Source: Pyropia haitanensis (taxonomy: Eukaryota > Rhodophyta > Bangiophyceae > Bangiales > Bangiaceae). From it: a stretch of DNA of 64,000 bases. The notes under the pieces are model-generated. The model did no database searches. It saw only the letters and a list, made by a program, of their open reading frames with translations, and had not been told where the DNA came from. The first letter of the stretch is position 1. Every line of letters starts with the position of its first letter. The stretch covers positions 1,488,001 to 1,552,000 of the forward strand of contig SDUX01000004.1 of the NCBI GenBank assembly GCA_008729055.1, written 5' to 3'. Shown one piece after another: positions 23,857 to 34,784 of the stretch. The translations under genes were made by a program, and so were the position numbers.

Positions 23857-24210
23857 TGCGGCGGCGCGCGGCTGGTCGACGCCCCCCGTGGGGCGGCGGC
23901 GCTCGCCGCGACGGCCCGCCGGTGGGTGCGGCGGCCGCACCCCCGCGACGGCCACCTGTGCGTGACGACCGCCGCCGAGGCGGTGACGTACTGGGTGCCC
24001 GTCGGGGACCCGTCGCGGACGACGGTCGGCGCCCTGCGCGCGCGGCTGGCGGCGCGGGCGGGCGTGGGCGTGGCGCAGGTGGAGCTGCTCCTGCCGGGGG
24101 GGGGGCGCCTGCAGCGGGACGCCGCCACGCTCGCCGCGGTCGGCGTGCGGTTTGTGGGGGGGCAGTGCGCGACGGACGTGATGCTAAACGTGCCGCACCT
24201 GGTCAGCTGA
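22549..24210 (+). CDS. F-box + SPRY + ubiquitin-like C-terminus protein; frame broken at homopolymers
   Basis: Read as a substrate adaptor for an SCF-type ubiquitin ligase. F-box at about 22893-23035 (TLTSLPVDVLRLILGRL, then FAAACRATAAVAADAA). The SPRY domain follows in another frame (GTLLGAQRVDGAAFYWEV; HRLLVGVAP; YGRKFRTGDRVGVLYHPV; VTFFDGGVSMGVAFRGVGG; LYPLLHLPG). The last ~80 residues look ubiquitin-like (TTVGALRARLAARAGVGVAQ, VELLLPGGGRLQRDAATLAA, VGVRFVGGQ). The frame changes at the C16 run 22851-22866 and at GGGG-C7, 23284-23294; both sides keep homology. F-box plus SPRY resembles FBXO45; the C-terminal ubiquitin-like piece is extra. The ATG at 22549 is chosen, but a perfect GTAAGT donor follows at 22561, so a first intron is possible. 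Confidence 0.72.
22561..22566 (+). other. possible 5' splice donor GTAAGT in the F-box gene
   Basis: GTGGTGGTAAGTTCC immediately after the first codons. If used, the first coding exon would end here and the Pro/Ala-rich stretch before the F-box would be partly intron. Confidence 0.3.
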
Positions 24211-25367
24211 GGGGGTAGGGGAGGGGTCGGGGGGGTGGGGGGGGGCGGCCTCGACTGGCCGCTGGCTGATGCCGTGGCAGCTTCCACTGTCACTCTGGCG
24301 GTCGCCGCTGCTGCCGTCCCGGTTGCCAGAGGTGGAACGCCAGCGGGCGTGGACGTTGCCAAGCGGGGTTTGGACGGTGTGGGACGGGGCACACGGGCTG
24401 GATCACCACGACCGGGGTGAGGGTGAGGGTGGGACGAGGAGGGGTGCGATGGCCGTGACGCCCATTCCAACGACGACAGGGGGAGGCCGGCCGCCGCACC
24501 TCGTCGGGACGGTGCCGCGCGCGTGGCCGCCGCGTCGGACCCGTGTATCGCTCCGTGGCGTGGCGGTGCTGGGCACGGACCCGGGCGGCGCGGCCGGCAG
24601 CGTGCAGACGATGCCGCCGCGGAGCGCCGCCGCGCCGCCGCCGCCGCCGCCGCGTGCCGCGCGGCGGCGGGTCACCCGCCGTCCCGCGCGCTGCGCGGTC
24701 GCCGCGGCGGCCCGGCCGGGGGCGGTGCGCCACCCGCCGGCGGCGCGGGGCGACCGCGCCCCGTCGGCGCGCGCGCCCGCCGTCGCGGCCGGTGGGCGCC
24801 GCCGCGGCGGCGGCGCCGCGACCGCGCGGCGACGGGCGGGGGCCCGCCCGCGGTGGCGGTCCCGGTCAGCGCTCGGTCGAGTCGAATTGGGAGGTGTACC
24901 GTACAATGTAGTACACGGAACAGGACTTTTAGTGTGAAAAGCACGCCAAGGGCGGTCGGTCGCCTGCACTGGCGTCACCCGCTTGCAAGAGCCTGGTCGC
25001 TCCATTGTGCCGGGCCTCGGCCTCGCCCGTGCAGCCGACGGCGCTTCAGTCGCCGCGGTCTGCCCCCACCTCGACCACTCCCCACCTGTCCCCCTGCGCG
25101 CCCTCCTCCTCCCCCCCCCCCACCTTCCTCCCCCGCTGCAGCCGCCTGCACCCCACACTCCCCCACTATTGACGCCGTGGCGGGGTGGGGCGCCCGTCGG
25201 TCGGTGCTCCCCCCCTCCCGGCCAGCTCTCGCTCCCGCGACGCGCCGTCCCGCCCCCCACCCCCCCCCCCCCCCCCCCATTCCTCCTTTCGCCTTTCGTC
25301 ACCCCCCCCCCCCCCTCTCGCGTCTCCCCTTCCCCCTCTTCCCCCCGCGGGTGGGACGGCGCCCCCC
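24211..25367. other. intergenic, F-box gene to ZUP1-like gene
   Basis: About 1.2 kb. GC-rich, with a lower-GC patch at 24885-24960 that includes a GTAC palindrome, and C-rich tracts (25100-25340) directly before the next start codon. No gene recognised. Confidence 0.4.
24893..24918. promoter_or_regulatory. GTAC quasi-palindrome upstream of ZUP1-like gene
   Basis: GGTGTACCGTACAATGTAGTACACGG (positions 24893-24918) has inverted arms GTGTAC/GTACAC and the core GTACCGTAC. The 14-mer AGGTGTACCGTACA recurs in inverse orientation near 41812. About 450 bp before the start codon. Function inferred only. Confidence 0.3.
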
Positions 25368-25627
25368 ATGACCACGGGCGTGCCGCCGCCGGCCGCGCCG
25401 CCCGTCCACGACGCGGACATTGTCTTCATCCCCGGCGACAGCGACGACGAGGCGGCGGCCGCCGCAGCCGCCGGCGTTGCCAACGCCGCGGACGCTGCCA
25501 ACGGGACGCCGGTGTGCCAGCCGCCCCCGCCAGGCCTGACCGCCGACGAGGCGGCGTCGCTCGCGCTCGTCCGCCAGCTCGTCGCCGAGGAGCTCGCCGC
25601 CGCGTCATCGGCGGTCACGGCGGTCGA

Positions 25628-25663
<36 letters not shown>

Positions 25664-27549
25664 TGCCGCCACCATCACCGCCGCCGCCGCTCCAACGGCC
25701 ACGCCACCCGACGCGGCGGCGCGGCGGCTCGTCCCCAGCGGCGTGCCACCACCACCCGCCGCGCCGCCGCTCGCGCCGTGGCCTGCCGCGGAGACCGCCA
25801 CCGCCACCGCCACCGCCACCACCACCGCCGCTGCCGCGCCGTCTCGGTCTGCGTCGCTGCACGACGGCGCCGGGCGGGCCACGCGCGGTACCGCGGCGGC
25901 GGCGGGCGCGGCGGCGGCGACGGCGGCGTGGCGGCCGGCCAGCCCCGCGTGGGTGGCGGACACGTCGAGCGACGCGGCGCTCGCGGCGCTGCTCGCCGAC
26001 GCGCCGCCAACGCCGCCGCCGCCACGGCGGGGCGCCACGGCGTGGGGGGTGGCCACGCGCGCCGCGGCGGCCGCCGGGGTGCCCCGCCTGGCGCCCCACC
26101 CGTCGCCTGGTGGTGGTGGTGGTGGTGGTGGTCGTGGTGGTGCCGCCGCCACCACGCAGGCGCCGTGGGCCGTGTCTGTCGGCGGCGGCGCCGTGGCGGG
26201 CGGCTTCCCCCCGCCCCTCCCCGCGGGCGCGTACCCCCTGCCCGAGCTCCCCCCCCACCCCCCTCCGCCAGCGACGCCCGCGGCGCGGACGGCGGAGCTG
26301 GCCGCCCTCTACGCGCAGCGCGCGGCGTACGGGCTGGTCCCCCCCCACGCCCCCCCCTTCCCCCCCGCGCCGGCGCCCATCCCGCAGCTCCCCCCCGCCT
26401 GGGCCGCCGCCGCCGACGCGCCGCTGACGCTCGTGCCCCGCGCGGTCACCGCGGTGCTCCGCCTCGTCGCCGCCGTGGATGGCGGCACGTCGGGCCGCTC
26501 CGCGGGTGCGGGCGGCAGCCTCCACGCCGCCACCGAGGCGGACGCGTGGCCGAGCGCGGCCTGGTCGGCGGGCTGGGACTGTGGCTACCGCAATGCGCAG
26601 ACGCTGCTGTCGGCGGCGCTGCGGGCGCCCGCGGCGGCGGCGGCGCTCGCCGCCGCGGGCGTCTGCCGCGTGCCGTCGGTGCGGGAGCTGCAGCTCCGCC
26701 TCGAGGCGGCGTGGGCGGCGGGCTATGACGCCGCGGGCGTCGCGTCCGCCGCGGGGGGGGGGGGGGGGGGGGGGGTCGCCCTGGGGGGGGACGCCTGGGT
26801 GGGCGCGGTCGACGTTGTCGCGCTCCTGCGGTCGCTGCGGCTGCGGGCGGGGGTGGCGGACTTTGACGCGGGCCGCCCGCCGCCGCCACGGCACGGGGGG
26901 GGGGGGGGAGCGGCGGCGGCGGCGGCGGCACGACGCTGGCGCGGCTCCTCGGCCGCCGCGCCGGCGACACGGACGTGGCGGCCGGCACCGCCGCGGCGCG
27001 GGCGACCGCCACGGAGATGGCGGAATGGGCGCACGCCTACTTTGTCCGCCGCTGCCGGGAGGAGGGCGGCTGCCCCGGGTGTGGGCGTCGCCTGGGGGGG
27101 GGGGGGCGGCCGGCGCGCTCATCTCGCCGCTGTACATGCAGCACCAGGGGCACTCACGGACGGTGGTTGGCGCGGACCGCCGGCGGGACGGCACGGTGCG
27201 GCTGCTGGTGGTGGACCCGGCCAAGCCCCTGCCCGGGGGGGGCGCCGCCGCCGCCGCCGCCGTCGGCGGCGGCTGGACGGCCAGCGGCTGCGGCGGCCGT
27301 GGCCGTTGCCGTGGCCGTGGCCGTGGCGCCGCCGCCGTTGCGGCCGCGGCGCCGCCGCTGGCCGCCGCCGACGCGCGGGCGGCGGTGGGGCGGCTGCGGC
27401 TGGCGGCGGGGGAGCGGGGCCTCGCGTCGCCGCGGTACCAGCTGGTGTGGGTGGAGGGCGCGGCGCGGCGGGGGGGGTGCGTCCTCGAGGACGCGGAGCT
27501 GCCGCGCGCCAAGCTCATTGCCGACGCGCGGCAGGGGGGGTGGGGGTAG
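25368..27549 (+). CDS. ZUP1: ZUP1/ZUFSP-type deubiquitinase (peptidase C78 family); frame broken at G runs
   Basis: Cysteine protease of the C78 family; the vertebrate member ZUP1 cleaves K63-linked ubiquitin chains in genome maintenance. The start ATG at 25368 follows a C-rich leader; the first frame stays open to the G run at 26895-26908 and contains the catalytic Cys segment AGWDCGYRNAQTLLSAALR (Cys405), then RLEAAWAAGYD, WVGAVDVVALLRSLRLRAGV and ADFD. A second frame gives ARATATEMAEWAHAYFVRR up to the G run 27094-27106, and a third gives the His segment SPLYMQHQGHSRTVVGADRR, the Asp segment LLVVDPAKPLPG and the ending SPRYQLVWVEGA. All of these align in order with the human ZUP1 catalytic core. 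The N-terminal ~390 residues are Ala/Pro-rich, beginning DADIVFIPGDSDDEA; I see none of the zinc fingers of the animal protein. Confidence 0.87.
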
Positions 27550-30359
27550 GGGGGGGGGGGGATTGGGGGGGGGGGCTCGTGGCGAGTGGCTGACACGCAC
27601 CCCTCTTCCACCCCCCCGGCGGTGGGGACGGGCTGGGAAGGACGGGACGAGGCGGTCCCCCCCCAGGCGGCTCATCTGCTCCCACGCGGTCCCCGCTGTC
27701 GGCTGTTTTCCAGGCACGGGCACGCGGGCGCCGCGTCTTTGGCTGGCGCTCCCACTCCCCGCGGACGAGAGGGCGCCAGCGGCCCCTGGCTGGTGTTCCA
27801 CGACGTGTTGGTCGCGGCCGCGGGGGGGCGGCTATGTGTCCCCTCTGGTGTTGCTCTGTCGACCTTTATGAAAGGGGGGCGGGCAGCGGAGGGGGGGCCC
27901 GCCGCCAGGCGTGCGGCGGCGGCGGCGTTGCGAGGCGCGTTTTGGGCGGGTGACGCCTCGGCAGGGCGGGCGGGCGGGCGGGCGGGCGGGCGGTGTGCGT
28001 CGGGGTCCACCAGGCGGCGGGCGGCGGCGGCGGCCCGCAGCGGCTGTCGGTGGCCGGCAGGCGTCAAGAAGTGAGCGGTCGACGGGCGGGAGGGCGGCAG
28101 CCGTCTCCATCTGCCCCCTGCCGGCACCTGCAAGCCACCGTGCCGACGAGCTGCCCACCGCGCCGACTCGAGGGTGCTGCGGACCTTCCTCCCCGCGCCG
28201 CCCGTCCGCTGCTCACCCCGTCCCCCTCCCCTTCCCCCTCCCCCGGCCTCCCCGGCTTTCCCCGTCCTCGCCGCACCGACCCGGATGCGCGTCGTGTTTG
28301 TGTTGTAGACGGCGGCTCGTCACCTCCCCGAGTGGCACGAGCGGCGACCGCTGCCCCTCATTGGCGTTGGCGACGGCGGCGCGCGTGGCTGCCGGGCGGC
28401 CACCCCTTTCCGCGGGCGGCCAGCCGCCGCGCGTGGTGCGCTAGGCGGCGGCCGCCGCGCAACGGCGCGGCGCCGCCGGCGAGGCGGTCGGGGTCGGCGT
28501 TCCTTTAGGGCCCAGCAGCGGCGAGTGCGTGCGGCTGGGTGGCAAGCAGCGGCGGAGTGGCGCACTGCGCGTCGCGGCAGCTGCTGGCCGCCGCCGCCAC
28601 CACCGCCGCCTCGGCAGCGGGCGCTACCCCCGCGGCCGCCGGCGTGCTGGCACGGGCGCGGGGGCCATCACGACCGTCGCCGCCGACGTTGCCGCTCGAC
28701 GCGACGGTGCCGCTCGACGCGACGTTGCCCAGCCACGTGCCGTTGGGCGGTGGGGGGGGTGCGTGTGCAATGGGGACGTGTTGCTGGCGCCCGGGCTGGT
28801 GGAGGCGTGTTCCTCCACGACCGTTTTTTTTTATTATTGTGTAACGCCGTTGACGGGCGTCAGGTTTGCGTGTGGTGCCCGTGCTCCGTTGGCGTGCGCC
28901 GTGATGCCCGCTGCTGAGATGACGGTGACTGCGTCGTAGCGTGGAGGGTGGTGTTTGTCAGCGAGTGCTTTCCGAGAGGCTGCGGTATGGTGCGGGGGCA
29001 CGCGGGTGCGGTGGAGGAAGGAACGCGCGTGGGCGTCGGACGCGAGCGAGGAGCTGTTTTTCGTCCTAAATATTCGTTCACGCTTTTGTCAGCGAACAAT
29101 GTACGACTCGAAACTTCTTCCTAATCCGTGACACGTTGCGAGCTGCCCATTCCGTGGAACGCCGTGAGTGTCTGGCCAGAGTGTGCCGAGGCGGTCGCCG
29201 CCGCCGTCCAGCCGCATTCGCAACGGTTTGTCCCGCTCGCGGCGGCGATCCCCACCCCGCCGCAGCCAAACACAAACACCAGGGAAGAGGAGGAGAGTCA
29301 CCAAGCCGGACGTGGAGGGACCCGGTCTGAGGGATGGAAGGAGCGGGCGTGAGAGCGGGCGTTGGGCGCCTCCGGGGGGTGTTGCCGTGGCGGCCGCCGC
29401 GGAGCCCGCGTCGTCGGCGCCGACGCCTCCACCGCCACTGCCTCCAGTGCAGCCGCTACGGCTGCCACCGTCGTCACGGCCGGGCCGTCCCGCCCACGAC
29501 CGCCAAACCCGCATGGCCACCTCCGCGGTTGCAACGGCCGTGCGGCCGGCCGCTCGGGGCTGGCGAGCGGGCGGGTGGGCAGGGGCGGGCAGACACCCGT
29601 CCAAGACAGGGGCTATCGTCTTGGTGCGGGGGTGGCCTTCCGCGGCGGCATACCCGCCGCCTCTGCTGCTACCAACGTCGGTGCCGCCACCGCCGCCACC
29701 CCCCGCCACTGCCCATGGGGTGGCTCGGGCGCCCACGCTCGCCGCCTTGCCTCCCACCGCACGCCGACGGCGGCCGCGTCGTCGCGGCCGCCGCCCATCC
29801 CGCCGCCGCGGTCGTCGGTCCGCACACCGCACGCGCGCGCAGCGGCGGACACGCCGCCGCGAGCGTGGCCAGGTCGAGACCCCATCCGGCGGTCGCAACC
29901 CCCCCCCCCCCCCCCCCCCCCAAATCTTGTTCCGCCACGCCTCGTCCCACTGTCAACCAGCCGCCCGGATCGGCCGCATGGGGCGGCCGCCGCCGCGGCG
30001 CGCCGCCGCGAGCGCGTCGGTACGGTACTGTACGTACCGTCCTGCCCTCCTCCTGTACGGGGGGGGCGGCACCGCTGCCACCCGCCGCCCGAGCCGCGGC
30101 ACGCCGCGCCGCGCGTCGGCGCGCGCGCCGCCGCGCCGCGGCGCCGCCCCCCCGACGCCGCCGCGGCGGCGTCGGCGGCGGCCGCGCGGTCACCGCGGCG
30201 GCCGACGGCAGGCGGCGGCGGCGGCCGCGGGCGCACCCCCCCTCCCCCCCCCCTGCCGTCACCGTCGGCGGCGGCGACGGCGTGCCCCCCCCCCCCCCCC
30301 ACCCGCCGCGTCGCCCGCCCGTGCGCGGCGGCACCCTCCACGCCCGCGGCGGCGTGGCC
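27550..30359. other. 2.8 kb intergenic, ZUP1-like gene to acyltransferase/GT2
   Basis: Mixed composition with lower-GC patches at 28800-29140 (a T8 run at 28825, CCTAAATATTCG near 29067). ATG-started frames such as 27586-28074 and 29362-30678 give no recognisable family. A (GGGC)n run sits at 27964-27992. A GTAC palindrome lies at 30018. No RNA gene found. Confidence 0.4.
30018..30039. promoter_or_regulatory. GTAC palindrome upstream of acyltransferase/GT2
   Basis: CGGTACGGTACTGTACGTACCG is a near-perfect inverted repeat, about 320 bp before the proposed ATG at 30360. It shares the TACGGTAC/GTACCGTA core with elements at 24893, 40667 and 41812. Confidence 0.3.
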
Positions 30360-30376
30360 ATGGCCGCGGCCGCCTC

Positions 30377-30441
<65 letters not shown>

Positions 30442-31475
30442 AGTGCGGGCCACCCCGGGTCCGTGGTGGCTGCGCCGGTGGCGCCGTTGGTGACAGCGGC
30501 TGCGCCGGCGTCGGCGGTGGCGGTGGCGGCGGCGGCTGTGACGGCGGCGTCGGTGGCGGCGGCGGCGGCGTCGGTTCCCCCTTGCTGCCGCCTGCCGGGG
30601 ACGCCTGTGGCCCGGCGGCGGCGGGCGTGGATGGCGGGGAGGACCCCCCCCCCCTCCCCCCTCCCCCCCCCCGCCTAAAAGTCCTCGACGGCCTCCGCGC
30701 CGCCGCCGCCCTCCACGTGCTCATTGGCACGGCGGGGGCCCCCCCCGGCGGTGGCACCTGGGCGGCCGCCCACACCACCACCTTTCTCCTCCTCGCCGGC
30801 ACCGTCGCGGGCCTCTCCGCCGCCGCGCCCGCCGCCGCGCCCGCCCACCTCCTCACCCACCGCCACCACCGGGCGGCCTACTACCGCCGCCGCGCGGTGC
30901 GGCTGGCGCCGCTGTACGCGGTGGGGGTGCTGGCGGGGGGGGCGGTCGCGACGCCGGCGTGGAGTGCACGGCAGTGGGGGGTGGCACTGAGTGGGACCGC
31001 CGCGTGGGCGGGGGGGGGGGGGGCGGCGCGGACGGGTCGTGGGGGAGCACCGCCGGCGGGCCGCCGATGCCCGCGCCGGGCTTTGTCGGCGCGCTCGCGC
31101 TCAACGTTGCCGCGACGCCGGTGCTGCTGGCGCTGCTCGTTGCACCCCGCCCGCGGCGACCGCCCGTGCCGCCGCCGCCGCGGGCGGCGGGCGGTCACGC
31201 GACGGGCGGCGGGTGGCGCGGCGGGCGTGCCGCCGCGGCGGCGGCGGCCAGCGTGGCGACCGCGGCGGGTGGCGCCGCCGCCGCCGCGGCGGCGCTGTGG
31301 GCGCTCACCGCCGCGGCGGCGGTGGCGCCCGCGGCGCTGCCGCCGCTGGTGCGGGTGCTCGGGTGGGTGCCGCTGCGCGCGGGGACGCCCGCGTACGCGG
31401 CGGGGGTGCTGCTCGCGTCGGTGCTTGGTGGGGGGGAGGGGGCGGGGGGGGGGGTCCCCACCGCCCCGGCCGCCC

Positions 31476-31524
<49 letters not shown>

Positions 31525-32640
31525 GGATGGCGGTGGGGATGGCGGCGGCGACGGCGGCGGGCGTGGCGGCGTGTCGGCAGAGGCGGCGGCGGTGGCGGCG
31601 GCGGCGGTGCTGGTCGCCGCCGTCGGCACGCTGGCGGTGGTCTTTGCGGCCGCCCCGCCGCCGCTGCCGGCCGGCAGCAGCGGCGGCGGCGGCGGCGGCG
31701 GCTTTTGGGCGCGCTGGGCCGCCGACGGCGGCGCGCTGCTGCCGCTCTTCGCCGCCGCCGCCGCCGCGGCGGTGGTGCTCGAGCGGTCCCTCCCGCCGCC
31801 GCCCCCCACCGCCGCCGCGGCGGCGCCGCCGCCGCCGCCGGCGGGGTCACGCGGCGGGGTGGCCGCCCGCGCCGCCGCGGCGGTGGCGGCGGCGGTTGGC
31901 TCCCCGCCGGCGGCCGCCGTCGCGCGCGCGTCGTACGCCGTGTACACGCTGCAGGTGCCGCTGCGGGTGGTGCTGGATCGGCTGGCGTGCGCCGCCGCGC
32001 CGGGGGTGTGCGTCGCGGCGGCGGCGGTGGGGGGGGGGGGGGCGGTGTTGGTGGCGGCGGCGGTGGTGGCGGCGGCGGCGGCGGCGGTGGTGGTGGTGGT
32101 GGCGGCGGCGGTGGTGGCGGGGGGGGGGGTGGGGGGGGGGGGGGGGGGGGCGGCGCCGCGCTGCTGGGTGCCCTCACCGGGTGGCTGCCGCTGCTGCCCG
32201 CGGGGGATGCCGCCGCCGCCACCGCGGCGCCCGTGGTGCCCCGCTGGCTCGCCGTGCCGGTGGTGGTGGCGGCCGCCGCGGCGGTCGGCGCGGCGGTCGA
32301 GTCCCGCGCGGTCGCCGCCGCGGCGGCGGCGGTGGCCAAGCGGTGGCGGCGGCGGCGGCGGCCGCCACCGTCACCCCCGCCGGCGGTGCCGCCCGGTGGC
32401 TGCTATGGCGCCACGGAGCGGACCACGCCGGCGGCGGCGACGGCGGCGGCGGCAGCAGCAGCAGCAGCGGCTACACCCGCCTCGGCTGCACCACCCGCAG
32501 CGGCGGCGGCACCACCCGCAGCGGCGGCGGCGGCGGCGGCGACGGCGGCGGCGGCGGCGGCGGCGGTTGCCCCCGAAGGCGAGGGCGGCCTCTGGCGTGG
32601 CTGGCCACCCGCCGCCCGCCGTGCCGCCTACTACGCTGCC
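30360..32640 (+). CDS. membrane acyltransferase-3 (OafA-like) unit, probable N-terminal half of a fusion with the GT2 downstream
   Basis: Acyltransferase-3 proteins move acyl groups onto sugars or other acceptors across membranes. After an Ala/Gly-rich leader the sequence has the family start KVLDGLRAAAALHVLIGTAG, then TTTFLLLAGTVAGLSA and YYRRRAVRLAPLYAVGVLAG. The frame changes at the G14 run 31010-31023 and continues with hydrophobic helices: PGFVGALALNVAATPVLLAL, PPLVRVLGWVPLRAGTPAYA, then VARASYAVYTLQVPLRVVLD, the late family motif (G..SY.lYl.q.pl). A second change in the G runs 32119-32150 leads to WLAVPVVVAAAAAVGAAVES, matching the last helix and the vE(R/S) end of the family. No stop separates it from the GT2 part. 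Very Ala/Gly-rich, so helix counts are rough. One fused protein is my preferred reading; two tandem genes remain possible. Confidence 0.65.
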
Positions 32641-32840
32641 ATGGTCGGCGTCCTCGGCGGCGTGTGGGCACTCGCCCGGCCGCTGCCCGTGACACCCCCC
32701 GTGACCGGCGGTGGGGGCGGCGGCGGCTGGCCACCCGCCGACGCGGGCGCCCTCTTTTGTGCGTTTTTTCCCGCCGCGCTCGGGCCGTGTGGGGCGGCCG
32801 GCGGCGGCGGTGGCGGGTGGGGTGGGGGGGGTGGCGGCGT

Positions 32841-32882
<42 letters not shown>

Positions 32883-33321
32883 GTGGGCGTGGTGGGCGAC
32901 GCCCGCGGGGCGGCTGGTGGTGGCGGCCGCCGCGTCGACGCCGGCGGCGGCGTTTGTGGCGGTCGCCCAGTGGAGCTGGGTGCTGTGCGTGCCGGCCATG
33001 GCGTGCAATATCGTCGGCCACGCGCTCTTCCCACGCCTCGGGGGGGGGGGGGGGGCGCCCGGCAGGCGTCGCCGCCGCCACCGCCGCCGCCGGCGCCGCC
33101 ACCGTCGGGCGGCGGGGCTGGGCGTGGCGTCGGCGCGGGGGGGGGACGCGGCGTGGCGCCCGCCGCGGCCGCCGCCGCGGTGACGGGGGGGGTGGACGTC
33201 GCGGAGCTGCCCTTCCGGGTCTACTGGCGGTACGTGACGCGCGGGGACAACCCGGCGCTGGTGGCGGAGAGCGTCGGCCACGCGGTGCGGGTGCTGGCGG
33301 GGGTGACCGCCGCGGCACGGC

Positions 33322-33363
<42 letters not shown>

Positions 33364-34261
33364 CGCCGCCCGCGGCGGCCGCCGCTGGCAGCCGGGGCGG
33401 GCCCGACGCGGGGTGTCCCCCCCCCCCCCATGGCGCGCCGCGGTCGGCTGGCCGCGCCCCCCCCCCCTGGTGGGTGGTGGAGGTGGTGACGGACCGGCGG
33501 CTGGCGGCGCTCCCCCCTCCCGCCACGCAGCTGGTGGTCCCCCCCGCGTACACCCCCCCCTCGGGGGTGCGCTTCAAGGCGCGGGCGCTGCACTACGCGA
33601 TCGTCACCAGCGCCGCGGGTGGCGCGGACTGGGTCGTCCACCTGGACGAGGAGACCCGCTTTGACGCCCCCGCCGTCGCGGCCATCCTCCGCCACGCCGC
33701 CGCCGAGCACCGCCGCGTCCACGCCGCCCGGGCGGCCGCGTACGGGCGCATCGGGCAGGGCCCGATCGTCTATGCCGGCGCCGGGCGGGGCGTCACCAGC
33801 TGGCTGACGACGCTCGCCGACTCGTACCGCGTCGCCGACGACTGTGGCCGCTTCCGCCTGCAGTACGCGGCGGGGGAGGCGTGGGTGGGCATGCACGGCT
33901 CGTACGTGCTCGCGCCCGCCGCCGTCGAAGCGGCGGTCGGCTTTGACCTCGGCCCCGCCGCGTCCATCACCGAGGACGCGTACTTTGCGCTCGCCGCGCG
34001 GGCGCGGGGCGTGCGGTTTGGGTGGCTCGACGCGCCCATGTACGAGCAGTCCCCGTTTGGGGTGGGCGACTTTGTCAAGCAGCGCGCCCGCTGGCTCGTC
34101 GGCCTCCTCCTCGTGTGCGGCTCGGGGCGGCTGCCGCTGCGGCAGCGGGCGGTGCTCACGCCGTTTACGCTGCTGTGGGCGGCGCTGCCGGGCGTGTACG
34201 GCGCGATGCTCGTCGTCGCGCTGCTGCGCGTCGCGTCGCGCGGCGCCGTCGACGGTGGCGG

Positions 34262-34292
<31 letters not shown>

Positions 34293-34784
34293 GGCGGCGG
34301 GGTGGCGGCGGCCGCCGCCGCGTACGCGGTGCCCGCGCTCGCGGCGATGCCCGTCTGGTGCTACCTGTACGGCTACTTTGCAACCTTTTCGCCGCGGCGG
34401 CGCGGGGTGGTGGCGTTTTGGGTGCTCGCGTACTTGCAGGTGGCGCTCATCCCCGTGTTTGCGGCGCTCGAGGCGGCCGCCACCGTCTACGCGCTCGCCC
34501 GCTTCCGCCGCCTCACCACGTGCTTCCACGTGGTGGAGAAGGAGCCACCGGCGGCGGAGGGGGACAGGGGCGGCGGCACCGAGGCGTGGCCCAAGGCGGC
34601 GGCGGACAAGCGGCTGGCGCGGTCGGGGGGGGCGGCTGTCTCGCGGCCGGGGAGGGAGGGGGCGAGGGGGGGGGGGGACGCCCCGCCCGGCGGTCGCCTG
34701 GCGGAGCAGCGGGCGGCGCCCGCGGCGCGGGACGGCGGTGGCGACGGCGGCGGGGCGCCAGAGCCGGCCAGACCGCTGCTGTGA
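32641..34784 (+). CDS. GT2 glycosyltransferase, egghead-like (beta-1,4-mannosyltransferase-type)
   Basis: Integral-membrane family 2 glycosyltransferase. Proposed start MVGVLGGVWALARPLPV at 32641, unless fused to the upstream acyltransferase. Hydrophobic helices follow (VAVAQWSWVLCVPAMACNIV), then a frame change at the G16 run 33040-33055. The catalytic part reads FRVYWRYVTRGDNPALV, WVVEVVTDRRL, VPPAYTPPSGVRFKARALHY, the DxD-like WVVHLDEETRF, GPIVYAGAGRGVTSWLTTLA, GSYVLAP, SITEDAYFALAARARG and the QxxRW box FVKQRARWLVGLLL, ending in several membrane helices and FHVVEKEP. The order and wording match Drosophila egghead closely (HLDEET, NWLTTLADS, AEDxxFA, QQRKRW). Egghead elongates glycosphingolipids; the acceptor in this organism is unknown. 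The C-terminal tail is charged and disordered. Confidence 0.9.
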
